63,087 nt of DNA, from positions 1 to 63,087 of the forward strand of contig NZ_JAKEIT010000014.1 of assembly GCF_021474685.1 (NCBI RefSeq), read 5' to 3'. Within the stretch, counting starts at the first letter, position 1, and every line of letters starts with the position of its first letter. Below the pieces are notes generated by a model. The model searched no databases and was not told the DNA's origin. It worked only from the letters and a program-made list of their open reading frames with translations. The DNA is from Tetragenococcus halophilus (GTDB lineage: Bacteria > Bacillota > Bacilli > Lactobacillales > Enterococcaceae). The position numbers were made by a program, and so were the translations under genes. Shown one piece after another: positions 1 through 8,337 of this stretch.

Positions 1-700
1 TGTGCATGAGATCCTTGGTATACCAAGGGATACGTATTGAAAAGTAGGTTTCAAGTTTTAGTTCTTTAATTAATAATTTGCGAAAAGCTTCAATCGTAAT
101 ATCTCGATGCTCTTTCGCTAAATAAGGTCTTAAAGCAGTGACACGGCTCTGAACAGATTTTACGCCTTTAGCAGCTAGCTTCTTTTTGTTAGGCGTTAAT
201 ACTTGTTCCAAAGTTTTATAATCAGCGTCTAATAGTAAAGTTCCACCAACAATCACCTTGCTATCATTAACTAACATTGAAGTGCCAGAAAATTTCTTTC
301 CATGAATTAATAAATCATTACGTCCCCCAAATTGCGCCTCTTTGACACCTAAGTGCTGCAGCGCTCGTACAATAGGCTGAGTAAAACGGGAAAAATCTTG
401 GTAAGAAGCATGATCGTTTTTTCCTATAAAACCATAAATCAATGTCCCTTGATCATGATAAACAGAACCTCCACCTGAAGAACGACGAACCAAATCAATT
501 TGTTGTTCTTCCAAATAGTTCAAATCAACTTCTGCAAAAGCGTTCTGATGTTTGCCTATAATAACGGCTGGCTGATTAATATAAAAACGCATAATCGGTT
601 CATCTAGCTGTAATTCATTAGCTAAAAAACTGGCAATTGCATAATTATATTTGGGATCACGTACCTCTTGTCCGTTACGCTTTTGGTCAAATAAATACAT
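1..700 (-). CDS. lplA: Lipoate-protein ligase A (3' end beyond window)
   Basis: Activates lipoate with ATP and transfers it to the lysine of lipoyl domains of 2-oxoacid dehydrogenases or GcvH in the cytoplasm. About 233 codons are visible, of roughly 330 usual for the family, because the reading frame runs off the left edge. The start reads MYLFDQKRNG and is preceded by a GAGGAG ribosome binding site; an ATG five codons upstream lies inside that site and is unlikely. The lipoate/adenylate-binding signature RRSSGGG is at about residues 72-78, followed by YHDQG at 81-85, and a GRND/KKFSG segment lies at about 137-150. It is probably monocistronic, since the preceding gene on this strand ends with its own hairpin. 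The family assignment is secure; the C-terminal domain cannot be seen. Confidence 0.9.
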   Translation of the reverse strand, partial: MYLFDQKRNGQEVRDPKYNYAIASFLANELQLDEPIMRFYINQPAVIIGKHQNAFAEVDLNYLEEQQIDLVRRSSGGGSVYHDQGTLIYGFIGKNDHASYQDFSRFTQPIVRALQHLGVKEAQFGGRNDLLIHGKKFSGTSMLVNDSKVIVGGTLLLDADYKTLEQVLTPNKKKLAAKGVKSVQSRVTALRPYLAKEHRDITIEAFRKLLIKELKLETYFSIRIPWYTKDLMH

Positions 701-721
701 CTGTCTACTCCTCATGAAATA

Positions 722-749
722 AACAAGCGAGATTTTTTAACCTCGCTTG
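722..749 (-). terminator. Terminator of the amino-acid binding protein gene
   Basis: An 8-bp stem (CAAGCGAG/CTCGCTTG) with an A/T-rich loop sits just after the stop codon of the substrate-binding protein gene on the minus strand. It is followed by a short T run (TTTA), so it is probably a modest Rho-independent terminator. Confidence 0.6.
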
Positions 750-757
750 AATTGTTC

Positions 758-1609
758 TTATTCATCTTCGTCTAAATATTCATCAAAATCTTCGATAGAT
801 TTATCCATGCCTAGATATTCATCATAGATTTCAGCTAGGGTGCCATCTTCCGTATTTTCGATAATTACTTCATTTAAGTCTTCTCTTAACTCATCCGAAC
901 CTTTAGGTACAACCAGTGATGCAGGTACATCGGGTACGGTCTCATCTAACACACGCACAGATAATGGTTCCGGTTGTTTATCTAAATAATCTTGTTGCCC
1001 GACATCACTACCTAAATAAAAGTCAGCCCGATCTTCTGTAATTAATTTCATGGCTTCGTCCACATCATCAATAGGAACAAGCTCGCCCCCAAGTTTTTCT
1101 GCCTCTTGTCCAGAGGAAGTTGATACACTTTGTGCTGCTCGTTTGCCATCTAAATCGTCCAATGTTTGAATGTCACTATCTTCAGCGACGATAACGCCCC
1201 ACACTTTGTCAAAATAAGGTACAGTGAAATCATACTGTTCTGCTCGTTCAGGTGTTTCACTTAAGCTATGCATCGCTACATCAATACGATCGCTATTTAA
1301 ACTTTCCAAAATGGAACCAAAAGACATCTCCACAAACTCTGCTTTTACATCACCATCTAAGTCTTTGACGAGCTCTTTAGCCATATCGACTTCATAACCC
1401 ACTAACTCCTCGGTATCTTCATCATGATAGTTACTTGGTGGGTAGCCACCCGTAATCCCAAATCGAAGGACTTCAGTCTCTTGATCTGAGGAAGAATCCG
1501 TAGCCGCTGAATCTTCTTCTGAAGCTTCCTGGTTTTGGCAAGCAGTTAAAAATACCAAGGACACAGCCGCTAATGCTGTCAATTTTCCTAATAAACGCCT
1601 TTTCTTCAT
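758..1609 (-). CDS. Amino-acid ABC transporter substrate-binding lipoprotein
   Basis: Membrane-anchored receptor of a polar amino-acid ABC importer (bacterial solute-binding family 3). The 283-residue protein has a basic N-terminus, a hydrophobic segment and a lipobox LTAC with the lipidated cysteine at residue 24. An acidic serine-rich linker follows, then a family 3 fold that starts near LRFGITGGYPPSNY and contains the GYEVDMAKEL and DRADFYLG segments typical of the family. No permease or ATPase gene is adjacent, so its partners must be encoded elsewhere; such orphan receptors are common in enterococci. The mature part is strikingly acidic (many D/E, ending DEYLDEDE), consistent with a halotolerant host (inference). 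The exact amino acid bound cannot be read from the sequence. Confidence 0.88.
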   Translation of the reverse strand: MKKRRLLGKLTALAAVSLVFLTACQNQEASEEDSAATDSSSDQETEVLRFGITGGYPPSNYHDEDTEELVGYEVDMAKELVKDLDGDVKAEFVEMSFGSILESLNSDRIDVAMHSLSETPERAEQYDFTVPYFDKVWGVIVAEDSDIQTLDDLDGKRAAQSVSTSSGQEAEKLGGELVPIDDVDEAMKLITEDRADFYLGSDVGQQDYLDKQPEPLSVRVLDETVPDVPASLVVPKGSDELREDLNEVIIENTEDGTLAEIYDEYLGMDKSIEDFDEYLDEDE

Positions 1610-1663
1610 TTCCGACCTCCTAAATTAATACAGAAAATAAATCTGTTCCACTCTTTTAAAGCT

Positions 1664-1691
1664 ATTATACTATCTATCAGTAAGTTGTCAA
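1664..1691 (-). promoter_or_regulatory. Consensus promoter for the binding-protein gene
   Basis: On the minus strand a perfect -35 TTGACA (1686-1691) and perfect -10 TATAAT (1664-1669) are separated by 16 bp, about 55 bp upstream of the ATG. This predicts strong housekeeping-sigma transcription. Confidence 0.8.
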
Positions 1692-1721
1692 CGGTTAAAT
1701 AATTGATATACCAAATAAAAT

Positions 1722-1765
1722 AAAGAAATAGCTTTTACAGCAACTGTTGTAAAAGCTATTTCTTT
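1722..1765 (-). terminator. Perfect 18-bp stem terminator after the YeiH-family gene
   Basis: AAAGAAATAGCTTTTACA and its exact complement flank a loop of eight bases. On the minus strand the stem is followed by a T-rich stretch (TTTATTTTATTTGG). It lies between the YeiH-family gene and the promoter of the binding-protein gene, insulating the two. Confidence 0.8.
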
Positions 1766-1793
1766 CTGTACTAATTATATAAATATTTTTTTA

Positions 1794-2792
1794 TTACCAA
1801 ATGCCTAATACTTGTTGCATCAAAAGACTAACCAACATAATACTTACCCAGCAACTAAAGCCAAGCAAAATAGGTTTGCCGCCACTTTTAACTAACTGCA
1901 CCAAATTAGTATTTAAACCTACTGCTGTAAGTGCCATTGTAATACAGAACTTACTCAATGTTGTTAAAAAATCAACAATATTTTCATTGAGTTGAAAAAC
2001 CGTACTAAAAATCGCCGCTAGTAAGAAAAAGAGAATAAACCAAGGAAATGTTTCTGACATCCGAACGGAAACTGCGCTACTTTTTTTCGAACGATAAAAT
2101 GCCAAGATTAAGGTAATAGGAATAATCGCCAGTGTTCTAGTTAGTTTAACAATCGTCGCATAATTTAAAGCCACATCACTGGCATGACTGACTGCCCAGG
2201 TTTGCCCAGCAGCCACTACCGAAGAAGTGTCATTGATTGCCGTTCCTGCCCACATCCCAAAACCAATATCATTCATCCCTAAGATATTTCCAAAGATAGG
2301 AAATAAGAAAGCCGCTAATACATTAAACAAAAAAATAACAGAAATAGATGTCGCGATATCTTCTCCTTTGGCTTTAATCACAGGAGCGGTTGCCGCAATC
2401 GCAGAACCGCCACAAATGGAAGAACCTACACCTACTAAAATAGAAACATCGGTCGGAACTTTTAACCATTTACTGATAAAATAAGAAACAATGAGTGCTG
2501 TAGCTATAGTAGTAATAATAATGAGTAAGGATTGGCTCCCTACCGCAAAAATTTGAAAAAGATTCATACTAAAGCCCAATAAAACGATCGCATATTGCAG
2601 AATTTTTTTAGAAGTAAAAGCAATGCCTGGTTCAAACATCTGCTTTCGTGGAAATAAAGCAATAATCAACCCTAAAAGGATACCAAAAACAGGACCTCCT
2701 ATAATGGAAAAGCGTTGTCCTAAGAAAGTGGCGATTAATGCAATAAAAAAAGATAACAAAATTCCCTGATAATTTTTCTTTACAAAACTCAT
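1794..2792 (-). CDS. YeiH/UPF0324-family membrane transporter (putative sulfate exporter family)
   Basis: Polytopic membrane protein of 332 residues, about the usual family length, with some ten hydrophobic segments. It carries conserved glycine-rich stretches of the UPF0324/YeiH family, such as GVGSSICGGSAIAA near residue 120 and GMWAGTAINDTSSVVAAG near 180. The family is commonly annotated as putative sulfate exporter; the real substrate is not established. It is divergent from a LysR regulator across about 110 bp, the same arrangement as E. coli yeiH-yeiE, so the regulator probably controls it. A strong terminator lies downstream. Confidence 0.85.
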   Translation of the reverse strand: MSFVKKNYQGILLSFFIALIATFLGQRFSIIGGPVFGILLGLIIALFPRKQMFEPGIAFTSKKILQYAIVLLGFSMNLFQIFAVGSQSLLIIITTIATALIVSYFISKWLKVPTDVSILVGVGSSICGGSAIAATAPVIKAKGEDIATSISVIFLFNVLAAFLFPIFGNILGMNDIGFGMWAGTAINDTSSVVAAGQTWAVSHASDVALNYATIVKLTRTLAIIPITLILAFYRSKKSSAVSVRMSETFPWFILFFLLAAIFSTVFQLNENIVDFLTTLSKFCITMALTAVGLNTNLVQLVKSGGKPILLGFSCWVSIMLVSLLMQQVLGIW

Positions 2793-2905
2793 TTTTTAAT
2801 CTCCTTGTTAATATCGTTAAAAATATATTATCATACTACTTATATAACAAAAAATTATTTATTATTATATGTACATAAAAATATGTTATGACAAAGGAGA
2901 AAAAC

Positions 2906-3778
2906 ATGCTTGATTTTAGAACACGTACTTTCTTAACCGTGTGTAAATATATGAATTACACTAAAGCAGCTGAAAAACTATGTATTACTCAACCTGCAGT
3001 TTCCCAGCATATTAAATTTTTAGAAACAGACTATAAAGCAAAGCTTTTTTACTATGAAGGAAAAAAATTAGCATTAACACCTGCAGGAGAATTATTTTAT
3101 AAAAAACTTTCAACAATTGCTTATGATGACCAAACTTTAAGAAAAAGAATGTTACAAGATAACAAGTCTATCATGCATTTAAACTTTGGCGCTACTCGCA
3201 CGATTGGTGAATTTTATTTAGCGGATAAGTTAACTCAATTTTTAAACGAAAACCCTAGTATGCAATTATCGTTGATTATAGAAAATACTGCTTATCTCTT
3301 AGATAAATTACAAAGGGGTGAAATTGACTTTGCTTTATTAGAAGGATATTTCCCAAAATCTGAATATAGTTTCCTACCATATGCACGAGAAGAATACATC
3401 TGCGTCGCAACACCAGATTACCCTTTCAAACAAACACCACATTTACTGGAAGATTTGTTAACTGAAAGATTGATCATTAGAGAAAAAGGTTCAGGCACGC
3501 GGGCAATTTTAGAAAAGAACTTAGAAAATCAAAACTTCGTATTAAGTGATTTTAAACAACTGATTGAAATAGGAAATATTCACGTTTTAAAAAAACTGGT
3601 TATAAACAATCTTGGGATTACAACGCTCTATAAAACCGCAGTCACTCAAGAGCTGGCTGATAATCAATTATGCAGAATCGAGATCGAAGACTTACAAAAA
3701 ACCCATGATTTTTATTTTGTTTGGCGTAAAGACAGTGTCTTTTCGGATCTCTATAAGCAAATTGTCCATTTTTTTTAG
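2906..3778 (+). CDS. LysR-family regulator (YeiE/CysL type)
   Basis: Transcription factor with an N-terminal winged helix (residues 1-60, including TKAAEKLCITQPAVSQHIK) and a LysR substrate-binding domain (about 85-290). I place the start at the ATG at 2906 because AAAGGAG (2893-2899) stands six bases before it; the upstream in-frame ATG at 2888 has no ribosome binding site and overlaps this site. The protein, of about 290 residues, is divergent from the YeiH-family gene and is likely to regulate it together with itself from the A/T-rich intergenic region. YeiE/CysL-like regulators respond to sulfur or anion metabolites; the ligand here is unknown. Confidence 0.87.
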   Translation: MLDFRTRTFLTVCKYMNYTKAAEKLCITQPAVSQHIKFLETDYKAKLFYYEGKKLALTPAGELFYKKLSTIAYDDQTLRKRMLQDNKSIMHLNFGATRTIGEFYLADKLTQFLNENPSMQLSLIIENTAYLLDKLQRGEIDFALLEGYFPKSEYSFLPYAREEYICVATPDYPFKQTPHLLEDLLTERLIIREKGSGTRAILEKNLENQNFVLSDFKQLIEIGNIHVLKKLVINNLGITTLYKTAVTQELADNQLCRIEIEDLQKTHDFYFVWRKDSVFSDLYKQIVHFF

Positions 3779-3792
3779 AAAGTTTTCTTATA

Positions 3793-3833
3793 CTAAAAAA
3801 GCAAAGAAGCGTCAGTACTTCTTTGCTTTTTAG
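3793..3833. terminator. Bidirectional terminator
   Basis: Stem CTAAAAAAGCAAAGAAG pairs with CTTCTTTGCTTTTTAG around an eight-base loop. It lies between the convergent LysR gene and the NAD(P)-dependent oxidoreductase gene, and either strand ends in a T-rich arm. Confidence 0.75.
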
Positions 3834-3878
3834 TAAATTCTATCTATTAAATGAAAATTTCAGTTTATTTCGTAATAC

Positions 3879-4757
3879 TTATTCTTCCTTCTTCCCGGCT
3901 AAACCTGAAGCCGCAATATCTTTATCTCCGTGTCCTTCTTCTAGCGCACGTTGGAAACGTTGTAAGCCCGCAGCTGTGATATCAATTTGCAAGTCTTCGT
4001 CTTCCATAGCATCTACAATTAATTGCGCGTCTTTTACCGCATTTTTAACTGCAAAGCTAGCGGTATAATCATCATTTAAAATCGCTTTGCCTTTTTGTTG
4101 GAAATAAGGTGTATCCATAGGGCCACCAGTAATCACGTCCATGACAAGTTGCGGATCCACTCCTAGCTCTTTTGCGATTGTTAAACTTTCAGCTACACCG
4201 TGCGTTAAAGCAAATACCCAACTATTTAATGCTAGTTTCAAGCGACTACTTTTTCCTGCTTCTTCAGAAACCCAGATCGTCTTTTTACCAATAACATCAA
4301 AAATAGGTGTAAGAACTTCTTTATATTCGCTAGGTCCTGAAGGCATAACCGTCAATTCACCACTTTCAGCTGGCGCTTTAGTCCCTTGTACAGGTGCATC
4401 GAAAAAAGTTAACTCGTGTTTTTCGGCAAATTGAATTAACTCATCTATTTTTTTGCCCACTGTCGTCATTTGAATCCAGATAGCATCTTTAGATAAATTT
4501 TCTTGCGCTGAGTTCATGGCTTCTAAAACCGTTGGCGCATCTTTTAAAACCGTGAGTACAGCATCTGTATCCTTGACCGCTTCTTGCGGCGTATCATAAA
4601 CGCTTAGGCCATCTGGTATTAGTTTTTCAGCTTTAGCTCGTGTTCGATTCCATACATGTACAGCAAAACCACTTTTGGCTAAATTGCTAGCCATAGGTCC
4701 TCCCATAATACCTGTACCTAATACTGCGATTGTTTTCATTTCTTTTTGTTGAACCAT
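3879..4757 (-). CDS. NAD(P)-dependent oxidoreductase, beta-hydroxyacid dehydrogenase family
   Basis: Member of the 3-hydroxyisobutyrate / 6-phosphogluconate dehydrogenase superfamily, 292 residues as usual. The Rossmann motif GTGIMGGPMASNLAK lies at about residues 14-28. The substrate-loop DAPVQGTKAPAESGELTVM corresponds to the family DAPVSGG block, and GKSSRLKLALNSW carries the catalytic lysine (KLALN). TTGGAGG seven bases before the ATG supports the start. A paralogue lies at 21152-22030. Because this copy has PVQGT instead of the canonical PVSGG, its substrate may differ; I would not name one. Confidence 0.85.
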   Translation of the reverse strand: MVQQKEMKTIAVLGTGIMGGPMASNLAKSGFAVHVWNRTRAKAEKLIPDGLSVYDTPQEAVKDTDAVLTVLKDAPTVLEAMNSAQENLSKDAIWIQMTTVGKKIDELIQFAEKHELTFFDAPVQGTKAPAESGELTVMPSGPSEYKEVLTPIFDVIGKKTIWVSEEAGKSSRLKLALNSWVFALTHGVAESLTIAKELGVDPQLVMDVITGGPMDTPYFQQKGKAILNDDYTASFAVKNAVKDAQLIVDAMEDEDLQIDITAAGLQRFQRALEEGHGDKDIAASGLAGKKEE

Positions 4758-4824
4758 TTATATGCCTCCAATATAAAGTTAAATTTGTCTCTACCTTAAC
4801 GTTATAATAGTCAGCAACTAAAGC

Positions 4825-4841
4825 GCAAACATCATGTTTGC
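4825..4841. terminator. Hairpin behind a gene remnant
   Basis: GCAAACAT-C-ATGTTTGC is a perfect 17-bp palindrome placed two bases after the stop codon of the reading-frame remnant at 4843-4989 on the minus strand. It may be the old terminator of the lost gene, though no clear T run follows. Confidence 0.4.
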
Positions 4842-4842
4842 T

Positions 4843-4989
4843 TTATTTATCTTCTGTAAGGTGTAATTTCGTACCTACCAACTCAATACTTGGTTCATCT
4901 CTAAAACGTTGCAAAACTTGCCTGTTCAACATCGTTTTTGTAGCCGTTCCTTCAAAACGTACTTTTACGGATGGAAAATAGCGGCTACC
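4843..4989 (-). pseudogene. Unidentified C-terminal gene remnant
   Basis: An open frame with no plausible start encodes a 48-residue C-terminal fragment that begins GSRYFPSVKVRFEG and ends VGTKLHLTEDK. It begins immediately beyond the terminator of the ABC exporter operon and ends beside a palindrome that looks like its own terminator. The frame remains open through the upstream terminator stem back to a TAA near 5053, but that part reads as non-coding (cysteine- and asparagine-rich). The composition is protein-like, with charged and hydrophobic residues alternating, and suggests decay of a once complete gene. I do not recognise the family. Confidence 0.35.
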
Positions 4990-4990
4990 T

Positions 4991-5040
4991 AAAAAAACAT
5001 GCAATTTATTCCGGCATTTTCGAAATAAATTACATGTTTT
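4991..5040 (-). terminator. Strong terminator of the NatAB-like operon
   Basis: A 17-base arm AAAACATGTAATTTATT pairs with AATAAATTGCATGTTTT (one mismatch) around a 13-base loop and is followed on the minus strand by a T7 run. It begins 12 bases after the permease stop codon. Confidence 0.85.
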
Positions 5041-5052
5041 AACTGTTTACAC

Positions 5053-6306
5053 TTATTGATTCTTCATCAAAGTAAATGACTGTTTCAATGTCGCAAGTAG
5101 TCCTTTATCATTATAAACTAAAACATTTGATTTATACATCTTAGCTGAAGCCATTGTCAATAGAACTGTCGAAACGACTAAGATACCTAATGAAATCATC
5201 GCATCTTGTATACTAGCCGTTTCATTAGCCAATCGAATAGGCATTAGATAAGAAGATAGAAATGGGATATAAGAAGTAATACGGATGATAATATTGCTTG
5301 GATCAAAGGACGCTAAAGAGATCCCTAGTAAGTAACCGATTAAAGACAAATAAGTTACAGGTAAAATCACTTTAGATGTATCTTCTGTCTTTGTGACTAA
5401 TGAGCCGCAAAGTGCAGCCAAAACTGCATAGATAAATACTCCCAAAACTAAGAAAACTAAAGTAAACAGCAAGAAAGTTCCAAAGATCCCTTGCAAGGAA
5501 ATCGAGTCTATAAAGTTTTTAATCACATCAATATCTTTTACCCATTGGTAACTAATCGCAAAAGCTGCAGCGTAAACCACCATCTGTGTTACAGCCACAA
5601 GTAGTATTCCTAAAAGTTTGCCGTAAAAGTGGACTTGCGCACGAGTACTGGACAAAATAACCTCCATAATTCGGGTCCCTTTTTCTGAGGCAATTTCTTG
5701 CGAGATAATTCCTGCATAAGTGATAATAAAGACGAAGAGAATAATTGTCGAAGCAAAACTAATAGCATAGTTGAAGTCCTCATCGTCTCCACCCATCTCC
5801 ATCTCTTCTGCGTCGTTGAAATTAACAGATTGTTGTTCAAAACTTGCTGGTTGATTTAAGCTATCAACTTCCTCTGTTGTCAGACCTAACTCTTGGGCTC
5901 GCATATTCGTTTGTATCGTATTAAGTGTTTGTTGTAAGGTTAGCTCAACTGACTGTCCCATATTCGATTCGCTATATAATGTACCATTTAGCTGATTATT
6001 ATCTTCTATATCTACAACAAACAAAGCGTCAATTTTTTCATCCGATAAATCTTTTTCTCCCGCCGATTGAGAATCGATGACTTGAAATTCATAGTCCTCA
6101 GGTGCACCCTCACTCATGCTTTCAGCCAACTCTGTTGAAGAAGAAGTGATGCCGATCGTATCGACCTCACCACTTTGACTTCCAAAATAGCCGGCCACAT
6201 AAACAATTCCTCCTAAGATAAAAGGAACAAGCAACATAATTAAAAATGAAATTGAGCGAACATTTTTCTTATAAACATCAGCGGCAATAACCCAAAATTT
6301 ATTCAT
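5053..6306 (-). CDS. ABC-2 type exporter permease (NatB/YhaP-like)
   Basis: Membrane subunit of an ABC exporter, about 417 residues. It has one N-terminal membrane helix (about residues 20-40), a large extracytoplasmic domain (about 45-180), then five to six C-terminal membrane helices typical of the NatB/ABC-2 fold. The ATG at 6306 overlaps the last eight bases of the ATPase gene (ATGAATAA) and is preceded by AGGTGAGG; an in-frame GTG nine bases upstream lies inside that site, so I reject it. Translational coupling to the ATPase is likely. NatAB of Bacillus exports sodium, attractive for a salt-tolerant host, but the family also exports peptides and drugs, so the substrate is open. Confidence 0.85.
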   Translation of the reverse strand: MNKFWVIAADVYKKNVRSISFLIMLLVPFILGGIVYVAGYFGSQSGEVDTIGITSSSTELAESMSEGAPEDYEFQVIDSQSAGEKDLSDEKIDALFVVDIEDNNQLNGTLYSESNMGQSVELTLQQTLNTIQTNMRAQELGLTTEEVDSLNQPASFEQQSVNFNDAEEMEMGGDDEDFNYAISFASTIILFVFIITYAGIISQEIASEKGTRIMEVILSSTRAQVHFYGKLLGILLVAVTQMVVYAAAFAISYQWVKDIDVIKNFIDSISLQGIFGTFLLFTLVFLVLGVFIYAVLAALCGSLVTKTEDTSKVILPVTYLSLIGYLLGISLASFDPSNIIIRITSYIPFLSSYLMPIRLANETASIQDAMISLGILVVSTVLLTMASAKMYKSNVLVYNDKGLLATLKQSFTLMKNQ

Positions 6307-7198
6307 GGTCCTCACCTGCTTTCATCTTAAATATTTCTTCTAGTGTTGGTGGTTGCTGATTAAACATTGGAATATAACCTTGTGCTGTTGCTTGTTTAAA
6401 AATACTTTCTCCTGCTTCAGGATCTTCTAATGTAATTTCCAAATAACGATGATCTTGTACTGTAACACTTGAAACACCAGGCATCTGAGCCACTTCATCT
6501 TTTGTAAGACCTGCTTCTAAGAAGACTTTAGTACGCCCAAATTTCTCTCGAATTTCGTGAACCTCTCCTTGTAAAACAGTTTTTCCATTGTTTAACATAA
6601 TCAAATGGTCACATATCTTTTCCACATTATCCATATTATGACTAGAAAATATGACACAAGAACCTTTTTCTTTGAGCTCCATAATGCCATCTTTCAGTAA
6701 CTCTACATTTACTGGATCTAAGCCGCTAAACGGTTCATCCAAGATAATAAGTTCTGGTTCGTGAATTAGTGTTGCAATCAATTGAATTTTTTGTTGATTT
6801 CCTTTAGATAAAGTTTTTACTTTATCTGTCTTCTTACCTTTCACCTGAAATTTATCCATCCATTCGTCAATCTTAGGAACAATTTCTTTTTTGCTTCTTC
6901 CTCTTAAACGTGCAAAATAGATCAATTGATCTTGTACTGTAATACGCGGGTACAAGCCTCGCTCTTCGGGTAAATAGCCGATAATATTGTACTCTTTTGC
7001 GCTCAATGAATGACCATTCCATAAAATTTCGCCTTGATCTGCTTGTAAAAAATCAAGAATTAAACGAAAGGTCGTTGTTTTTCCCGCACCATTTTGTCCA
7101 ATTAATCCCATAATTTGTCCTTCATTGATAGAAAAGGTTAAGTCATCTAAGGCTTTGTAATCGCCAAAGGATTTTGACAAATTTTTCACTTCTAACAC
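6299..7198 (-). CDS. ABC exporter ATP-binding protein (NatA/YhaQ-like)
   Basis: Nucleotide-binding subunit that pairs with the downstream permease. It shows Walker A GQNGAGKTTT, signature LSKGNQQK and Walker B LIILDEPFSGLDP, followed by an H-loop SSHNMDNVE, and a C-terminal accessory domain with TKVFLEAG. I place the start at the GTG at 7198, eight bases after AAAGGAG; a second GTG at 7207 sits on top of that ribosome binding site. The length is then about 299 residues. The first gene of a two-gene operon, it is preceded by an imperfect palindrome at 7266-7302 that may be an operator. Confidence 0.88.
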   Translation of the reverse strand: MLEVKNLSKSFGDYKALDDLTFSINEGQIMGLIGQNGAGKTTTFRLILDFLQADQGEILWNGHSLSAKEYNIIGYLPEERGLYPRITVQDQLIYFARLRGRSKKEIVPKIDEWMDKFQVKGKKTDKVKTLSKGNQQKIQLIATLIHEPELIILDEPFSGLDPVNVELLKDGIMELKEKGSCVIFSSHNMDNVEKICDHLIMLNNGKTVLQGEVHEIREKFGRTKVFLEAGLTKDEVAQMPGVSSVTVQDHRYLEITLEDPEAGESIFKQATAQGYIPMFNQQPPTLEEIFKMKAGEDHE

Positions 7199-7265
7199 TT
7201 TTCTCACTCCTTTTATCGTTTTTCTTTCCAGTCTCCTTTTAAAACAATTGTGTCATTTAATGTTA

Positions 7266-7302
7266 CCTTACCTTATAACAAATCGCAATTGGTTATAGGT
7301 AA
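7266..7302. promoter_or_regulatory. Inverted repeat upstream of the NatAB-like operon
   Basis: TTACCTTATAAC and GTTATAGGTAA form arms around an 11-base A/T-rich centre; one arm has one additional base. It lies about 70 bp upstream of the ATPase start, where a repressor operator would be expected. No regulator gene is adjacent, so the binding protein is unknown. Confidence 0.4.
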
Positions 7303-7318
7303 TTTTGTTATTTTAATA

Positions 7319-7360
7319 TAAAAAAAGGATCACTAACAGTTATAGATGTTAGTGATCCTT
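7319..7360 (-). terminator. Terminator of the esterase gene
   Basis: A 14-bp perfect stem (AAGGATCACTAACA/TGTTAGTGATCCTT) with an eight-base loop is followed on the minus strand by a T-rich run. It lies 27 bases downstream of the alpha/beta hydrolase stop. Confidence 0.85.
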
Positions 7361-7386
7361 AAGTAGTTATTTCTTATTCGTTTATT

Positions 7387-8109
7387 TTATTTAATGCCGA
7401 TCATTTCATCTAGCCATTCTACCGCTAAAGGAAACCAACGAGACATATGATGATCGACTCGTCCATCATTTACAACCCCTGTCCACTTATTTGCCAGAGC
7501 CATTCCATGATTACCTGTACTAAATTCATGCACTTCAAATGGTACACTATTTTGTGCCAAAGCCTGCGTGTAGACATCAATATGTTCTAAAAACGGCGTT
7601 AGTCCATCATTCATCGCACCCCATACAAAAGTTGGCGGCGTATTAGGTGAAACTAGCTTTGAAACATCAGTGCTTTGAACACCCATCTTTTCATCCAAAG
7701 TAGGCTTGATCACTGGATAACCGAGCAAAGCAAATTTCGCTTGCGTATCTATTTGGTTAGAGTAATCAGCAGCAAGTTGCCCCCCGGCAGAAAAACCAAT
7801 GATTCCTAACTTATTTAAATCTACTTTTAACTGATCAGCATGTTTTTTTATATAATCAAAAGCCTCTACAATGGCTTCTTTAGCTTCGACATAACTTTTT
7901 TGTTCTTCCGTCGGATAATTTACGACAAAAGATTGAAAGGCTTGCGTCGCAAATTGCAACGCAACTCGTTCAGTATCGCGTTCGCGTAATTGTTTATAAC
8001 TTCCACCACCGACAACGACAATACCAGGCAAAACAATATCAGTATTGCTTTGATAAATGTCTAACGACGAATGGTTTGTTGTATCAAGCTGAATATTTTG
8101 AAAGTTCAT
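7387..8109 (-). CDS. Alpha/beta hydrolase (esterase/lipase-like)
   Basis: Cytoplasmic serine hydrolase of 240 residues without a signal peptide. The nucleophile motif GFSAG puts the serine at residue 107; probable triad partners are Asp188 (WGAMNDG) and His221 (TGNHGMA). An oxyanion-type glycine run VVGGGSY lies at about 33-39. The protein resembles the BD-FAE / Aes-type carboxylesterases of lactic acid bacteria, which cleave short acyl or feruloyl esters; the true substrate is not readable. TTGAGGTGAT precedes the ATG. It appears to be monocistronic with its own terminator. Confidence 0.82.
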   Translation of the reverse strand: MNFQNIQLDTTNHSSLDIYQSNTDIVLPGIVVVGGGSYKQLRERDTERVALQFATQAFQSFVVNYPTEEQKSYVEAKEAIVEAFDYIKKHADQLKVDLNKLGIIGFSAGGQLAADYSNQIDTQAKFALLGYPVIKPTLDEKMGVQSTDVSKLVSPNTPPTFVWGAMNDGLTPFLEHIDVYTQALAQNSVPFEVHEFSTGNHGMALANKWTGVVNDGRVDHHMSRWFPLAVEWLDEMIGIK

Positions 8110-8262
8110 TTAGTATCACCTCAAGTAATTGTTATTTATATATTAAGCTTACTAAATGAATTTATTGACCGCAAATATTCTAACTTCCTTCTATTTTGAA
8201 GAAAACTATAAACGAGGCTAAGTATAAAAATGTCACAGCTTTTATTAATATTTTTTGTACAC

Positions 8263-8304
8263 AAAAAAATCCAGCAAACAAAAATGTAAAAATTGTTTAC
8301 TGGA
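8263..8304 (-). terminator. Terminator of hicB
   Basis: Stem TCCAG(C/T)AAACAA with an 11-base loop is followed by a T7 run on the minus strand, 34 bases after the hicB stop codon. Confidence 0.75.
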
Positions 8305-8337
8305 CTGTGTAGTTAATATAGTTAAATCGCTGCTATG

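Noticed and set aside
2888-2905. Upstream ATG as start of the LysR gene
   Set aside because: No ribosome binding site before it, and it would overlap the AAAGGAG site that serves the ATG at 2906.
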